Below, piece after piece: positions 27,677 to 36,845 of a stretch of DNA of 64,000 nt. The DNA is taken from contig NZ_CP035501.1 in the NCBI RefSeq assembly GCF_004135585.1, positions 1,475,001 to 1,539,000 of the forward strand. Reading direction: 5' to 3'. Source of the stretch: Sphingosinicella sp. BN140058 (lineage in GTDB: Bacteria > Pseudomonadota > Alphaproteobacteria > Sphingomonadales > Sphingomonadaceae). How positions within the stretch are numbered: position 1 is the first letter of the stretch; each line of letters opens with the position of its first letter. Below the pieces are notes generated by a model. It did not search any database. It was not told the DNA's origin and worked only from the letters and a program-made list of their open reading frames with translations. The position numbers and the translations under genes were made by a program.

Positions 27677-28704
27677 GCCGGCCCATGCGCAAGACGCGCA
27701 CGCTGACCGGGATCGCGCCGGACGCAATCCCCTATGACGATCTGATGACGGAACAGCAGCCGGCGATCCTCAAGGGTGTCGCCGGCGACTGGCCGCTGGT
27801 CCGCCGCGGCCAGGATTCGGCGCTGGCGGCGATCACCTACATTCGGCGGTTCCAGGGCCAGCGTCCGATCGTCGCTTACACCGGCGCGGCCGAGATCAAG
27901 GGTCGCTTCTTCTACAATGAAGACGTCACCGGCCTCAATTTCCAGGGTGCACGCGCGCCATTGGGCGAGGTGCTGGCGCGTATCGAGGAGCATCTCGACA
28001 ATCCGGACGCCCCCTCTTTCTACATCGGCTCGACCGACCTCGATCTCTATCTGCCCGGCCTTCGCGGCGAGAACGATCTGCTACTCGACAACGACATGTT
28101 CGTGCGCAATCCGCCGCTTGCCAGCATCTGGATCGGCAACCGGACGATCGCTTCGGCCCATTACGACATGTCGAACAATCTCGCCTGCTGCGTGGTCGGC
28201 AGACGGCGCTTCACGCTGTTCCCGCCCGATCAGATCGCGAACCTCTATCCCGGCCCGCTGGAGCCCACGCCCGGCGGCCAGGTTGTCAGCATGGTCGATT
28301 TCGAGCGTCCCGATTTCGAGCGGCATCCACTGTTCGCAGAGGCGCTCGCCGCCGGCGAGGTCGCCGAGCTCGAGCCCGGCGACGTTCTCTTCTACCCGGC
28401 GCTGTGGTGGCACCATGTCGAGGCGCTCGATCGCTTCAACGTCCTCGTCAATTATTGGTGGAACACCTCGCCCTCCTTCATGGACACGCCGCAGAACACC
28501 CTCCTCCACGCCTTGCTGAGCCTCAGGGACCGCCCGGCGCCGGAGAAGGAAGCGTGGAAGTCGTTGTTCGATTATTACGTGTTCGGGCCGGCGGAGCGGC
28601 CGGCGGCGCATTTGCCCGAGCATGCGCGCGGCAACCTCGGGCCGATGGACGATCTCAAGGCGCGGCGGCTGCGCGCGTTGCTGCTCAACCGCCTCAACCG
28701 GTGA
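27673..28704 (+). CDS. Cupin-like / JmjC-type protein
   Basis: A 343-residue protein of the cupin_8 family, related to JmjC Fe(II)/2-oxoglutarate oxygenases such as factor-inhibiting HIF. The likely metal site is the H-x-D pair in IASAHYDMSNN (about residues 155-165) with a distal His in LWWHHVEAL; YNEDVTGLNFQG and DVLFYPALWWHH are family landmarks. It probably hydroxylates a protein or small molecule, but no substrate is known for this group. It overlaps SapC upstream by four bases and runs directly into the halogenase gene. Confidence 0.88.
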   Translation: MSRPMRKTRTLTGIAPDAIPYDDLMTEQQPAILKGVAGDWPLVRRGQDSALAAITYIRRFQGQRPIVAYTGAAEIKGRFFYNEDVTGLNFQGARAPLGEVLARIEEHLDNPDAPSFYIGSTDLDLYLPGLRGENDLLLDNDMFVRNPPLASIWIGNRTIASAHYDMSNNLACCVVGRRRFTLFPPDQIANLYPGPLEPTPGGQVVSMVDFERPDFERHPLFAEALAAGEVAELEPGDVLFYPALWWHHVEALDRFNVLVNYWWNTSPSFMDTPQNTLLHALLSLRDRPAPEKEAWKSLFDYYVFGPAERPAAHLPEHARGNLGPMDDLKARRLRALLLNRLNR

Positions 28705-28721
28705 AGGCGAGGGGAAAAGGT

Positions 28722-30212
28722 TTGAACGGGCGCGAAGTGAAGAAGGTGGTCATCGCCGGCGGCGGAACGGCGGGCTGGATCGCGGCGGCGGCCCTGTCGC
28801 GGCAGCTTGGGCGGTTGATCGAGATCGTTCTCGTCGAATCGGACGAGATCGGCACGGTCGGAGTCGGCGAATCGACGATCCCGACCGCACGCAGCTTCAA
28901 CGCTCTGCTCGGGCTCGACGAGCCGGAATTCATGCGGGCGACCCAGGCGACGTTCAAGCTCGGCATCGCCTTCGAGGATTGGGCGCGGGTCGGCGACCGC
29001 TACGTCCATTCGTTCGGCCAGGTCGGCACGTCGACCTGGATCGCCGAATTCCACCATTTCTGGCTGGAGGCGCGCGCGCGCGGCCTCGCGGGCGAGATCG
29101 GCGACTATTGCTTCGAACTGCAGGCCGCCGAGGCCGGCAAGTTCGCCACCGGCTCCGACACGACGATCAACTATGCCTATCATCTCGATGCAACGCTGTA
29201 CGGCCGATTCCTGCGCGCGCGGAGCGAAAGCCACGGCGTCACCCGCGTCGAAGGCCGGATCGCCTCGGTCGAGCAGGATCCGGAAAACGGCTTCATCCGC
29301 GCCCTCGCGATGGAGTCGGGCGAGCGGGTCGAAGGGGATCTGTTCATCGATTGCACCGGCTTTCGCGGCCTGCTGATCGAACAGACGCTCCGGGCCGGCT
29401 ACGAGGATTGGGGCCAGTGGCTCGCCACCGACAGCGCGCTTGCGGTGCAGACCGGATCGGTCGGGCCGGCGCTGCCCTACACCCGCGCGATCGCCCATCG
29501 GGCGGGCTGGCAATGGCGGATCCCGCTGCAGCACCGCGTCGGCAACGGCCTCGTCTACGCGAGTGCCCACATGGAAGACGACGACGCCAGAGCGCTGTTG
29601 ATCGAGAAGCTCGAAGGCGAGGCGATCACTGAGCCGCGTCTGATCCGCTACCGCACCGGTCGGCGGCGCAAGACCTGGGACAAGAATTGCATCGCACTCG
29701 GGCTCGCCAGCGGTTTCGTCGAGCCGCTCGAATCGACCTCGATCCACCTGATCATGATCGCGGTCACCCGGCTGATGCAGCTTTTCCCCTTCTCCGGGAT
29801 CAGCGATGCGGTGGTGAACCGGTTCAACGAACAGGCGCGGAGCGAGCTGGAGAGCATTCGCGACTTCATCATCCTCCATTACAAGCTGACGGAGCGCGAC
29901 GATTCCGCCTTCTGGCGGCAGTGTCGCGATATGGCGGTTCCGGACAGTCTTGCCGAGCGGATCGGACTCTTCCGGGAAGCCGGCTTCGCTTACCAGGCGT
30001 CAGAGGATCTGTTCCGAGTCGATTCCTGGGTGCAGGTGATGCTCGGGCAGCGGCTGCAGCCGCTCGGCCATCACCGCGTCGGTGAATTGATGGGGTCGGA
30101 GCGGATCCAGCAGTCGCTCGCCGACCTCAAGGGCAAGATCGCTGCGGCGGTGCAGAGGATGCCCACCCATCAGGCCTTCATCGATCGCTATTGCGCACCG
30201 GCGTCGGCCTGA
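28722..30212 (+). CDS. Flavin-dependent tryptophan halogenase-like protein
   Basis: A 496-residue FADH2-dependent halogenase-family protein. It has the FAD loop GGGTAGW, GVGESTIP, the catalytic Lys equivalent to Lys79 of RebH/PrnA (in ATFKLGIAFEDW), the WxWxIP signature (WQWRIP) and the catalytic Glu context FVEPLEST. All residues needed for hypohalous-acid chemistry therefore appear present. TTG at 28722 is chosen because AGGGG lies seven bases upstream; GTG at 28701, overlapping the previous stop, is an in-frame alternative. No flavin reductase gene is adjacent. Natural substrate unknown; the operon suggests a role linked to nutrient uptake rather than antibiotic synthesis. Confidence 0.92.
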   Translation: MNGREVKKVVIAGGGTAGWIAAAALSRQLGRLIEIVLVESDEIGTVGVGESTIPTARSFNALLGLDEPEFMRATQATFKLGIAFEDWARVGDRYVHSFGQVGTSTWIAEFHHFWLEARARGLAGEIGDYCFELQAAEAGKFATGSDTTINYAYHLDATLYGRFLRARSESHGVTRVEGRIASVEQDPENGFIRALAMESGERVEGDLFIDCTGFRGLLIEQTLRAGYEDWGQWLATDSALAVQTGSVGPALPYTRAIAHRAGWQWRIPLQHRVGNGLVYASAHMEDDDARALLIEKLEGEAITEPRLIRYRTGRRRKTWDKNCIALGLASGFVEPLESTSIHLIMIAVTRLMQLFPFSGISDAVVNRFNEQARSELESIRDFIILHYKLTERDDSAFWRQCRDMAVPDSLAERIGLFREAGFAYQASEDLFRVDSWVQVMLGQRLQPLGHHRVGELMGSERIQQSLADLKGKIAAAVQRMPTHQAFIDRYCAPASA

Positions 30213-30248
30213 CCCTGCCGACGGTCCGCGGCGTCGCCTGGCGAAGCG

Positions 30249-32573
30249 TCAGGCCGCCAGCTTGTCGCGGTCGTGCAGGAAGGCGGCCAGCGCCCCGGCG
30301 GTGAGCGGCCGCGCTATGTAGAAGCCCTGGGCGGTGTCGCACTGCATCTCGCCGAGCAGCCGCAGGCACTCGCCATCCTCGATCCCTTCCGCGACCACCT
30401 TCATGCCGAGCTCGTGCGCCATTGCGATCGTCGAGCGCACCATGATCGCGTTGCGGCGGTCCTGCGCGATCGTCTGGACGAAGCTCTTGTCGATCTTGAG
30501 CTCGGTTGCCGGCAGGCGCTGCAGGTAGCCGAGCGAGGACTGGCCGGTGCCGTAATCGTCAATCGATATGTTGACGCCGAGCGCGCGCCAGCTTTCGAGC
30601 GCGGCGACGGCCCGCTCCGGATCGAGCATCGCCGCGCTTTCGGTCACTTCGATCGTCACACGGTCGGCGGCGGCAATGCCGTTGCTGAGCGTTCCCCGCA
30701 CGGTTTCGATGAAGCCGTGGTCCGCGAGCAGGGTCGCCGAGACGTTCACCGCAATGCCGATCGGGTGGCCCTGATCCGCCCAGCTGCGCGCATCGTCGAG
30801 CGCCTGGCGCAGCACATGGATGGTGAGATCGCCGGCGCGGCCGTTCGCCTCGATCACCGGGATGAAGCGGTCGGGACCGATCGGTCCCCGCTCGCGATGG
30901 TTCCAGCGAACGAGCGCCTCGACGCCGACGATGCGGCCGCTCGCGATGTCGAGTTTCGGCTGATAGGCGTTCCACAGATCGCCGCTGGCCAAGGCCTGGT
31001 CGAGCTCGGCAAGCAGCGACAGCTGCCAGCTGGCCTCCTCGCCATCGGCCTCGGTGAACTTCTGCCAGCGGCCGCCGCGTCGGGCGGCGTTGAGCGCGGC
31101 AAGGTCGGCATCGGCGACGCGCTGGCGGGGCGATCGCGGCGCGCCGGCGGCGGAGAGGCCGAAAGTCAGCGACACTTCGACGGGCCGATCGATCTCGATC
31201 GGGGTCCGCATCAGCGCCGCGGCTTCCTCCAGCCGCCCGTCCAGACTGGTCTCGTCCTCGGTGCGCTCGATCCAGGCGAGCGTCGCGGTGTCGATCCGGT
31301 AGATCGGCCCCTGGGCACAGCTGCAGCGCAGCCGGTTCGAGACCCGCACGATCAGCTGCGCGACCGCGTCGCTGCCGAGGCTAGACGCCAGGATGGTGAA
31401 ATTCTCGATATGCGCGACGATCAGGTTGGCGCCGGCGCGGCTGCTCATCGCCGCTTCAAGCGCGCTCAGATTGGGGAGGCCCGTTCCCGGATCGTGCCGC
31501 GCCCGCCGCTGCGCCCGATCCGCCGCCAGCGCGACGCAGGTGAAGGCGATGCCGCAGGCGAGGGTAAGCAGCCCCGGCACCACCGCTAGGGTCAGAGCGA
31601 ACTTCTGCTCGGTAATCAGCGGCAGCAGCAGGAGCAGCAGGCCGGCGGCGGCCATCAGGGCCAGGTGCCGCGGCTTGCGTCCGCCGCCGAGCAGGGCGAC
31701 GATGGCGAGCGCTGCAAGCCAGGGCAGCGCACCGCTCCAGCGCTGGGGCACCCGGCCGCCGATCAGGCTCTCGGCGGCGACTGCCTGGATGACGACGCCG
31801 GGCAGCACGCCGTGCCGCGGCGTCGTGTAGCGATCCCAGATCTCGATCGCGGTGGCGCCGATCATGATCTTCTTGCCCCGGATTGCCGCGGCCGGGACCT
31901 TGCCGTCGAGGACGTCGATCAGGCTGAGCCGCGGAACGGTGGCGGGGTCGATCGCATAGTCGATCGGGAAGTCCTGGCCGATCGCGGCGCTCGCGCCGGC
32001 GATGAGGCTGGGCAGCGAAGGCCTCGGCGTGTCCGCAGTCTCGACGCCGAGCAGCATGCTCCTGACCTCGCCGTCGTCATCTGGCTGGACGTTGACGGCG
32101 CCGAGAAAGGCCCGGTCCGCAAGCATCTTGATCGGCAGATTGTCGACGAACCCCTCGGCGCCGCTACCCGCGGCCTGGCGGAAGGTCGAGATGATCACGC
32201 CGCCGCCGGCGCGATCGAGTGCGGCCGCAAGCGCTGCATCCTCCTTCGGCTCGGTCGGCGACGAAAAGTCGACGTCGAACGCGATCGTGCGGGCGCCGGC
32301 ATGCCGGAGGCGATCGACCAGCCTGGCGTGAACGCTTCGCGGCCATGGCCAGCGGGCGATCCGCTTGATGCTGCGCGCATCGATTTCGACGACGACGATC
32401 TCGCCGCTCGCCGGATGCGAACGGAGCCCGTAGCGGACGTCCTGCAGCGTCTCCTCGAGCCCGGCACCGGCGCCGGTGAACAAGGCGAGCAGGCCGATGC
32501 CGGCGGCTACGGCGAGGGTCACCCGTTGTGGAAGGCGCCGGATCCGACTCGCAATGTCACCGAAGCGCGACAT
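30249..32573 (-). CDS. CHASE2 sensor with degenerate GGDEF and EAL domain
   Basis: A 774-residue membrane signalling protein. An N-terminal membrane segment (about 18-38) is followed by an extracytoplasmic CHASE2 domain (about 40-280), three membrane helices (about 285-352), a GGDEF-like domain (about 365-520) and an EAL domain (about 535-765). The GGDEF motif is lost (RIDTATLAWI where RxGGDEF is expected), so it should not synthesise c-di-GMP. The EAL part keeps VEALVRW, NVSATLL, DDYGTG, KIDKSF and VAEGIE, so phosphodiesterase activity is likely. It starts ten bases after the stop of the FecR-domain gene, suggesting one sensory unit. Confidence 0.93.
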   Translation of the reverse strand: MSRFGDIASRIRRLPQRVTLAVAAGIGLLALFTGAGAGLEETLQDVRYGLRSHPASGEIVVVEIDARSIKRIARWPWPRSVHARLVDRLRHAGARTIAFDVDFSSPTEPKEDAALAAALDRAGGGVIISTFRQAAGSGAEGFVDNLPIKMLADRAFLGAVNVQPDDDGEVRSMLLGVETADTPRPSLPSLIAGASAAIGQDFPIDYAIDPATVPRLSLIDVLDGKVPAAAIRGKKIMIGATAIEIWDRYTTPRHGVLPGVVIQAVAAESLIGGRVPQRWSGALPWLAALAIVALLGGGRKPRHLALMAAAGLLLLLLPLITEQKFALTLAVVPGLLTLACGIAFTCVALAADRAQRRARHDPGTGLPNLSALEAAMSSRAGANLIVAHIENFTILASSLGSDAVAQLIVRVSNRLRCSCAQGPIYRIDTATLAWIERTEDETSLDGRLEEAAALMRTPIEIDRPVEVSLTFGLSAAGAPRSPRQRVADADLAALNAARRGGRWQKFTEADGEEASWQLSLLAELDQALASGDLWNAYQPKLDIASGRIVGVEALVRWNHRERGPIGPDRFIPVIEANGRAGDLTIHVLRQALDDARSWADQGHPIGIAVNVSATLLADHGFIETVRGTLSNGIAAADRVTIEVTESAAMLDPERAVAALESWRALGVNISIDDYGTGQSSLGYLQRLPATELKIDKSFVQTIAQDRRNAIMVRSTIAMAHELGMKVVAEGIEDGECLRLLGEMQCDTAQGFYIARPLTAGALAAFLHDRDKLAA

Positions 32574-32582
32574 CCTCCGCCC

Positions 32583-35387
32583 TTAACGCTCGCGTTCGAG
32601 GACGTTGCGAAGCGCGGCTTCCACACGCTCACGCCGGCCGGCACCGAGATCGCGCGCCGCTGGTTCCTCGACCTGAGGCGGCTGGACCGCGGCCGGCGGC
32701 ACGACCGCCTCACTCGACGGGGCAGCGTTAGTCTGGGCCAGCATGTCGGCCGGGCTTTCCACGCCGCTCGCCTTAGCCTTGCCGCCACTGTCCTTGTCGC
32801 CGGGACCGTTGTCGGCCGCGCCCTTGCCCGGGCCCGCATCCTTGGGCGGCTCGGAGCCCTTGTCGGGGCCGCTATCCTTGGGCGGCTCGGAGCCCTTGCT
32901 GGGGCCGCTGTCCTTGGGCGGCTCGGAACCCTTGCCGGGGCCGCTATCCTTGGGCGGCTCGGTGCCCTTGTCGGGGCCGCCGTCCTTGGGCGGCTCGCTG
33001 CCCTTGCCGGGGCCGCTATCCTTGGGAGGCTCGCTGCCCTTGCCGGGGCCGCTGTCCTTGCCGGGGCCGCTGTCCTTGGGCGGCTCGGAGCCCTTGCCGG
33101 GGCCGCTGTCCTTGGGCGGCTCGGAACCCTTGCCGGGGCCGCTGTCCTTGGGCGGCTCGGTGCCCTTGTCGGGACCGCCGTCCTTGGGCGGCTCGCCGCC
33201 CTTGCCGGGGCCGCCGTCCTTGGGCGGCTCGCCGCCCTTGCCGGGGCCGCTATCCTTGGGCGGCTCGCCGCCCTTATCCGGGCCGCCGTCCTTGGGCGGC
33301 TCGCTGCCCTTGCCGGGGCCGCTGTCCTTGGGCGGCTCGCTGCCCTTGCCGGGGCCGCTGTCCTTGGGCGGCTCGCTGCCCTTGCCGGGGCCGCTGTCCT
33401 TGGGCGGCTCGCTGCCCTTGCCGGGGCCGCTGTCCTTGGGCGGCTCGCTGCCCTTGCCGGGGCCGCTGTCCTTGGGCGGCTCGCTGCCCTTGCCGGGGCC
33501 GCTGTCCTTGGGCGGCTCGCTGCCCTTGCCGGGGCCGCTGTCCTTGGGCGGCTCGGTGCCCTTGCCGGGGCCGCTGTCCTTGGGCGGCTCGCTGCCCTTG
33601 CCGGGGCCGCCATTGCCGTTGCCGTTCCCGTTATTGCCGGTCCCGTTCCCGGTGCCCGACCCGGCATCGCTGCCGCCATTGCCGTTGCCGTTGCCGTTAT
33701 TGCCGTTGCCGTTCCCGGCGCCCGACCCGGCGTCGCTGCCGCCGTTGCCGTTGCCGTTCCCGTTATTGCCATTACCGTTCCCGGCACCCGACCCGGCGTT
33801 GCTGCCGCCGTTGCCGTTGCCGTTGTCGTTATTGCCATTACCGTTCCCGGCGCCCGACCCAGCATCGCTGCCGCCATTGCCGTTGCCGTTCCCGTTATTG
33901 CCGTTGCCGTTCCCGGTACCCGACCCGGCGTCGCTGCCGCCGTTGCCGTCGCCGTTCCCGTTATTGCCGTTCCCGGCACCCGACCCGGCGTCGCTGCCGC
34001 CGTTGCCGTTGCCGTTATTGCCGTTGCCGTTCCCGGCGCCCGATCCGGCATCGCTGCCGCCATTACCGTTGCCGTTGCCGTTCCCGGTGCCCGACCCGGC
34101 ATCGCTGCCGCCATTGCCGTTGCCGTTCCCGTTATTGCCGTTGCCGTTCCCGGCACCCGACCCGGCGTCGCTGCCGCCGTTGCCGTTATTGCCGTTGCCG
34201 TTCCCGGCGCCTGACCCGGCATCGTTGCCTCCGCTCACCGGAGGCGGCGTGGTGTCGCCGCTCGCCGGAGGCGGCGTGGTGCCGCCGCTTTCCGGGGGCG
34301 GCGTGGTGTCACCGCTCGCAGGAGGCGGCGTGGTGCCGCCGCTCGCAGGAGGCGGCGTGGTGCCGCCGCTCGCAGGAGGCGGCGTGGTGTCACCGCTCGC
34401 AGGAGGCGGCGTGGTGCCACCGCTCGCGGGGGGAGTGACCGTGCCGCCGCCCTGATCGTTGCCGTTACCCGCTTGCGGATTGAGGATCGCGCTGACGTTC
34501 TCGGGCATGGTCGCGAGCGGCCGCGAGAGTTCGGCGAACACGACCGCCGCCGGAGACGGGCCTTCGATCAGGCCGCCGGTGAGATCGGACAGCGACTGAG
34601 CGCCCTCGCCGATCGGGCTTGCGATCACCATCGGCTCCGCCTGGGCCGGATCGGGCTGGGCGACAGCGACCGGCGGAGCGGAGTCGCTCGCGGGATCGGC
34701 CGCCTCGGCAGGCGTCGCTGCAGGTTCGCCGGAAGCGGCTGGCGCCGCGGCAGCGGTGCCGAACTTGGCGCCGAGCGACGAAGTCACCGTGCCCGCCGGA
34801 TTCTCGGAGCGGATGACCTTGCTGGTCTCGCCCTGGATGGTGAGCTGGTAGAGATCGCCGGCGCCGACGCTGGCGATGTTGCCCGGCCGGATCAGTTCGG
34901 CGGCGCCGCCGTCCAGGGTCGACACTTCGACCGCGCCTTCGGTGACCTGGACGTTGCTGCCCTGCGGACCGACGTTGACCGTGAAGGTCGTGCCCTTGAC
35001 GACCGCGGCGAGATACGGGGTCTGAACGCCGAAATGGGGGGTGCTCTTCTTCTCGATCTTGAACAGGGCAGTGCCGTAGTCGGCGATCATCTGCATCAGG
35101 CCGCCGCGGCTCTCGGCGACGATCGGCACGCGCAACTGGCTGCTCTGCGAGATGACGACGAATTCCTGGCCTCGGACGATGACGGCGCGGGCACCGGCGC
35201 CGGTCGCGATCGTCGATCCGCTGGCAAGCAACGCGCCGCGGGTAACGGCACGGGCACGGCCGTTCTCGACCACGCGAACGTTGCCGCTGGCTTCGGTGAC
35301 GCGCCACTGCACCGGTGGCGCTGCTGCGGCGCCGGTGCCGAGTGCGAGAAGGAGGGGCGCCGCGGCGCCGAGGACGATCCTGTGCAT
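32583..35387 (-). CDS. FecR-domain protein with very long tandem-repeat region
   Basis: A 934-residue exported protein. It has a signal peptide (1-24), then a FecR-type domain (about 47-150; [20 protein letters not shown]) and a spacer to about 315. Three low-complexity blocks follow: T-P-P-P-[A/E]-S-G-[G/D] repeats (about 316-388), Asn/Gly repeats with [10 protein letters not shown] (about 388-592) and some 21 copies of a 12-residue G-P-G-K-G-[S/T]-E-P-P-K-D-[S/G] unit (about 592-853). A short charged tail ends the protein. The product should be an extended periplasmic or surface protein. It precedes the CHASE2-EAL gene by nine bases; FecR-domain and CHASE2 genes are often neighbours. Confidence 0.85.
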   Translation of the reverse strand: MHRIVLGAAAPLLLALGTGAAAAPPVQWRVTEASGNVRVVENGRARAVTRGALLASGSTIATGAGARAVIVRGQEFVVISQSSQLRVPIVAESRGGLMQMIADYGTALFKIEKKSTPHFGVQTPYLAAVVKGTTFTVNVGPQGSNVQVTEGAVEVSTLDGGAAELIRPGNIASVGAGDLYQLTIQGETSKVIRSENPAGTVTSSLGAKFGTAAAAPAASGEPAATPAEAADPASDSAPPVAVAQPDPAQAEPMVIASPIGEGAQSLSDLTGGLIEGPSPAAVVFAELSRPLATMPENVSAILNPQAGNGNDQGGGTVTPPASGGTTPPPASGDTTPPPASGGTTPPPASGGTTPPPASGDTTPPPESGGTTPPPASGDTTPPPVSGGNDAGSGAGNGNGNNGNGGSDAGSGAGNGNGNNGNGNGNGGSDAGSGTGNGNGNGNGGSDAGSGAGNGNGNNGNGNGGSDAGSGAGNGNNGNGDGNGGSDAGSGTGNGNGNNGNGNGNGGSDAGSGAGNGNGNNDNGNGNGGSNAGSGAGNGNGNNGNGNGNGGSDAGSGAGNGNGNNGNGNGNGGSDAGSGTGNGTGNNGNGNGNGGPGKGSEPPKDSGPGKGTEPPKDSGPGKGSEPPKDSGPGKGSEPPKDSGPGKGSEPPKDSGPGKGSEPPKDSGPGKGSEPPKDSGPGKGSEPPKDSGPGKGSEPPKDGGPDKGGEPPKDSGPGKGGEPPKDGGPGKGGEPPKDGGPDKGTEPPKDSGPGKGSEPPKDSGPGKGSEPPKDSGPGKDSGPGKGSEPPKDSGPGKGSEPPKDGGPDKGTEPPKDSGPGKGSEPPKDSGPSKGSEPPKDSGPDKGSEPPKDAGPGKGAADNGPGDKDSGGKAKASGVESPADMLAQTNAAPSSEAVVPPAAVQPPQVEEPAARDLGAGRRERVEAALRNVLERER
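32830..33612 (-). repeat. 36-bp coding tandem repeat (about 21 units)
   Basis: Near-identical 36-bp units encode the 12-residue [12 protein letters not shown] type repeat of the FecR-domain protein, with one half unit (GPGKDS) in the middle. Variation is concentrated at positions 3, 6 and 12 of the unit (G/D/S, S/T/G, S/G/A). The near identity at DNA level implies recent expansion or gene conversion. The unit length is a multiple of three, which keeps all six frames open and creates long false reading frames. Confidence 0.95.
33613..34230 (-). repeat. Imperfect Asn/Gly-coding tandem repeats
   Basis: Reiterated GGCAACGGC-type hexamers separated by [16 protein letters not shown] segments, about ten variable-length units. 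They lie between the TPPP block and the 36-bp repeats of the FecR-domain gene. Unit lengths differ by multiples of six bases, suggesting slippage. Confidence 0.85.
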
Positions 35388-35633
35388 GTTACCCCTGGAG
35401 AGAGGCCGAAATGGGGGCTCCCTCAAGCTTCGAACTATGCCCGGAACATTGAGAAGACGTTCCGCAACATCGTTAAGAAATCCTGCCGCCGCCCCGCCGG
35501 CAAGTACCGGCTTTGGAACAACTTTTCCGCGGTCCACGAGAATCGCGGAGGAGCGTCTCCGCCGCAGCCGTGCGGCCCGTATCCGTGGTTCCACTTAATT
35601 GCGGACGGCTCGCAACAACCTTAATTCGAAGCC

Positions 35634-35792
35634 ATGACCCATCTGCCCGCCAAATCGATCACCGACGCCGAGCTCGAGGACGTCATCGCCATGGTCGCGC
35701 GCGGCCGCGCTATTCCGGCCGTGATCGTGGCCGCGATCGTTGAGCGGCTGGAGGAAGCGGAGCTGCGGACTCCACTGGCCGCCGCCGCCTGA
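35634..35792 (+). CDS. Small hypothetical protein (52 residues)
   Basis: A 52-codon open frame from ATG to TGA, facing away from the FecR-domain gene and towards the end of virB11. The sequence begins MTHLPAKSITDAELEDVIAM and continues as two acidic/hydrophobic helices with an alanine tail. Codon use is GC-rich at third positions and looks coding. It matches no family I know. The ribosome site is weak. Confidence 0.45.
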   Translation: MTHLPAKSITDAELEDVIAMVARGRAIPAVIVAAIVERLEEAELRTPLAAAA

Positions 35793-35837
35793 GCCCGAGC
35801 CGGTCGGTCGCGCCAGGCGCCCGGCGCGTCGTCGCGA

Positions 35838-36845
35838 TCAATCCTGACGATCGTTGAGCACCACCTGCGCGACGTGCCGGCGGCCGCCCGAGCGGCTCAG
35901 CTGGACGAATACGTCGATCGTTCGCTCGACATAGAAATGCACGTCCTCACGGCCGAGTCGCGAGCCGGCCTGAAGGACGAGCAGGGTGATCTGCTCGACG
36001 GCGCGCTCGGCGCTGTCGGCGTGAACGGTGGTCATCGAACCGGGGTGGCCGGTATTGACCGCCCGCAGGAAGGCATAGGCCTCCTCCCCCCGCAATTCGC
36101 CGAGAATGATCCGGTCGGGTCGCATGCGCAGCGACGCCGCGACCAGATCGTTGGTCGAGACCTCCCCCTCGCCCAGACGGCTGCGCGAGGCGACCAGCCC
36201 GATCGCATTGGCGTGGCGCAGCTGCAATTCGGGCGTGTCCTCGATGAAGATCAGCCTTTCCTCGGCCGGGATCTCGCGGATCAGCGCGTTGAGGAAGGTG
36301 GTCTTGCCGGTCGAGGTGCCGCCCGAGATGAGGATGTTCTTGCGGGCGCGGACGGCGGCGGCGAGCATTCCGGCGATGTCGCCGCGGCCAAGCTGCGCGC
36401 GCAGCGCATCGTCGCCGGCACCGGCGTGGAGGCCGGTCTGGACGCTGACCTCGCTGAGCGCGCCCGCCGCGACGTAGTCGGCAAGGCTGAGATCGGTCTC
36501 GAGATGCTTGCGGATGGCGAGCGCCATCGGCCCGCGGGTCGCCGGCGGCGCGACGATCTGGATGCGGGCGCCGTCGGGCAGGATCGCCGACAGCAGAGGA
36601 TGCTCGCGGCTGATGCCCTGGTGCGAAAGCGCGGCGACCTGCCGCGCCAGCCGCCACAACATGGTGTCGTCAAGCTCGGGCGCGTCGAACCGCTCGATGC
36701 CGCCGCCGGTGGTTTCGACCCAGACTTCGCCGGGACGATTGACGTAGATGTCGGTGACGTCGTTGCGGCCGAGGATCGCGGCGAGCGGCGCCAGATAGGA
36801 GCGCAGATACACGCCCTGCGCCTCGTCCGCCGAGGCCGGCCTCAC
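35838..36845 (-). CDS. virB11: Type IV secretion ATPase VirB11
   Basis: A 335-residue hexameric traffic ATPase on the inner face of the membrane. It has Walker A GGTSTGKTT (175-183), the Asp box in LIFIEDTPELQL, Walker B in RPDRIILGELRGEEAYAF and the His box GHPGSMTTVHAD. The N-terminal domain is of normal length. GTG at 36845 overlaps the virB10 stop by four bases. It is the last gene of the minus-strand secretion operon and would power pilus assembly or substrate passage together with VirB4. Confidence 0.95.
   Translation of the reverse strand: MRPASADEAQGVYLRSYLAPLAAILGRNDVTDIYVNRPGEVWVETTGGGIERFDAPELDDTMLWRLARQVAALSHQGISREHPLLSAILPDGARIQIVAPPATRGPMALAIRKHLETDLSLADYVAAGALSEVSVQTGLHAGAGDDALRAQLGRGDIAGMLAAAVRARKNILISGGTSTGKTTFLNALIREIPAEERLIFIEDTPELQLRHANAIGLVASRSRLGEGEVSTNDLVAASLRMRPDRIILGELRGEEAYAFLRAVNTGHPGSMTTVHADSAERAVEQITLLVLQAGSRLGREDVHFYVERTIDVFVQLSRSGGRRHVAQVVLNDRQD

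Noticed and set aside
28722..30212. Halogenase as part of an antibiotic biosynthetic cluster
   Set aside because: No polyketide, peptide-synthetase or tailoring genes are nearby; the coupled SapC, cupin-like and TonB receptor genes point to a nutrient-uptake locus.
32830..33612. Regular 36-bp repeats as a CRISPR array
   Set aside because: Units are directly adjacent with no variable spacers and encode a clean peptide repeat; no cas genes are near.
31665..34455. Very long plus-strand open frames (up to 849 codons) across the FecR-domain gene
   Set aside because: They are created by 36-bp and similar repeats whose length is a multiple of three; the products are monotonous Ala/Gly/Leu or Pro/Leu repeats with no start context, whereas the minus frame has a signal peptide and a FecR domain.
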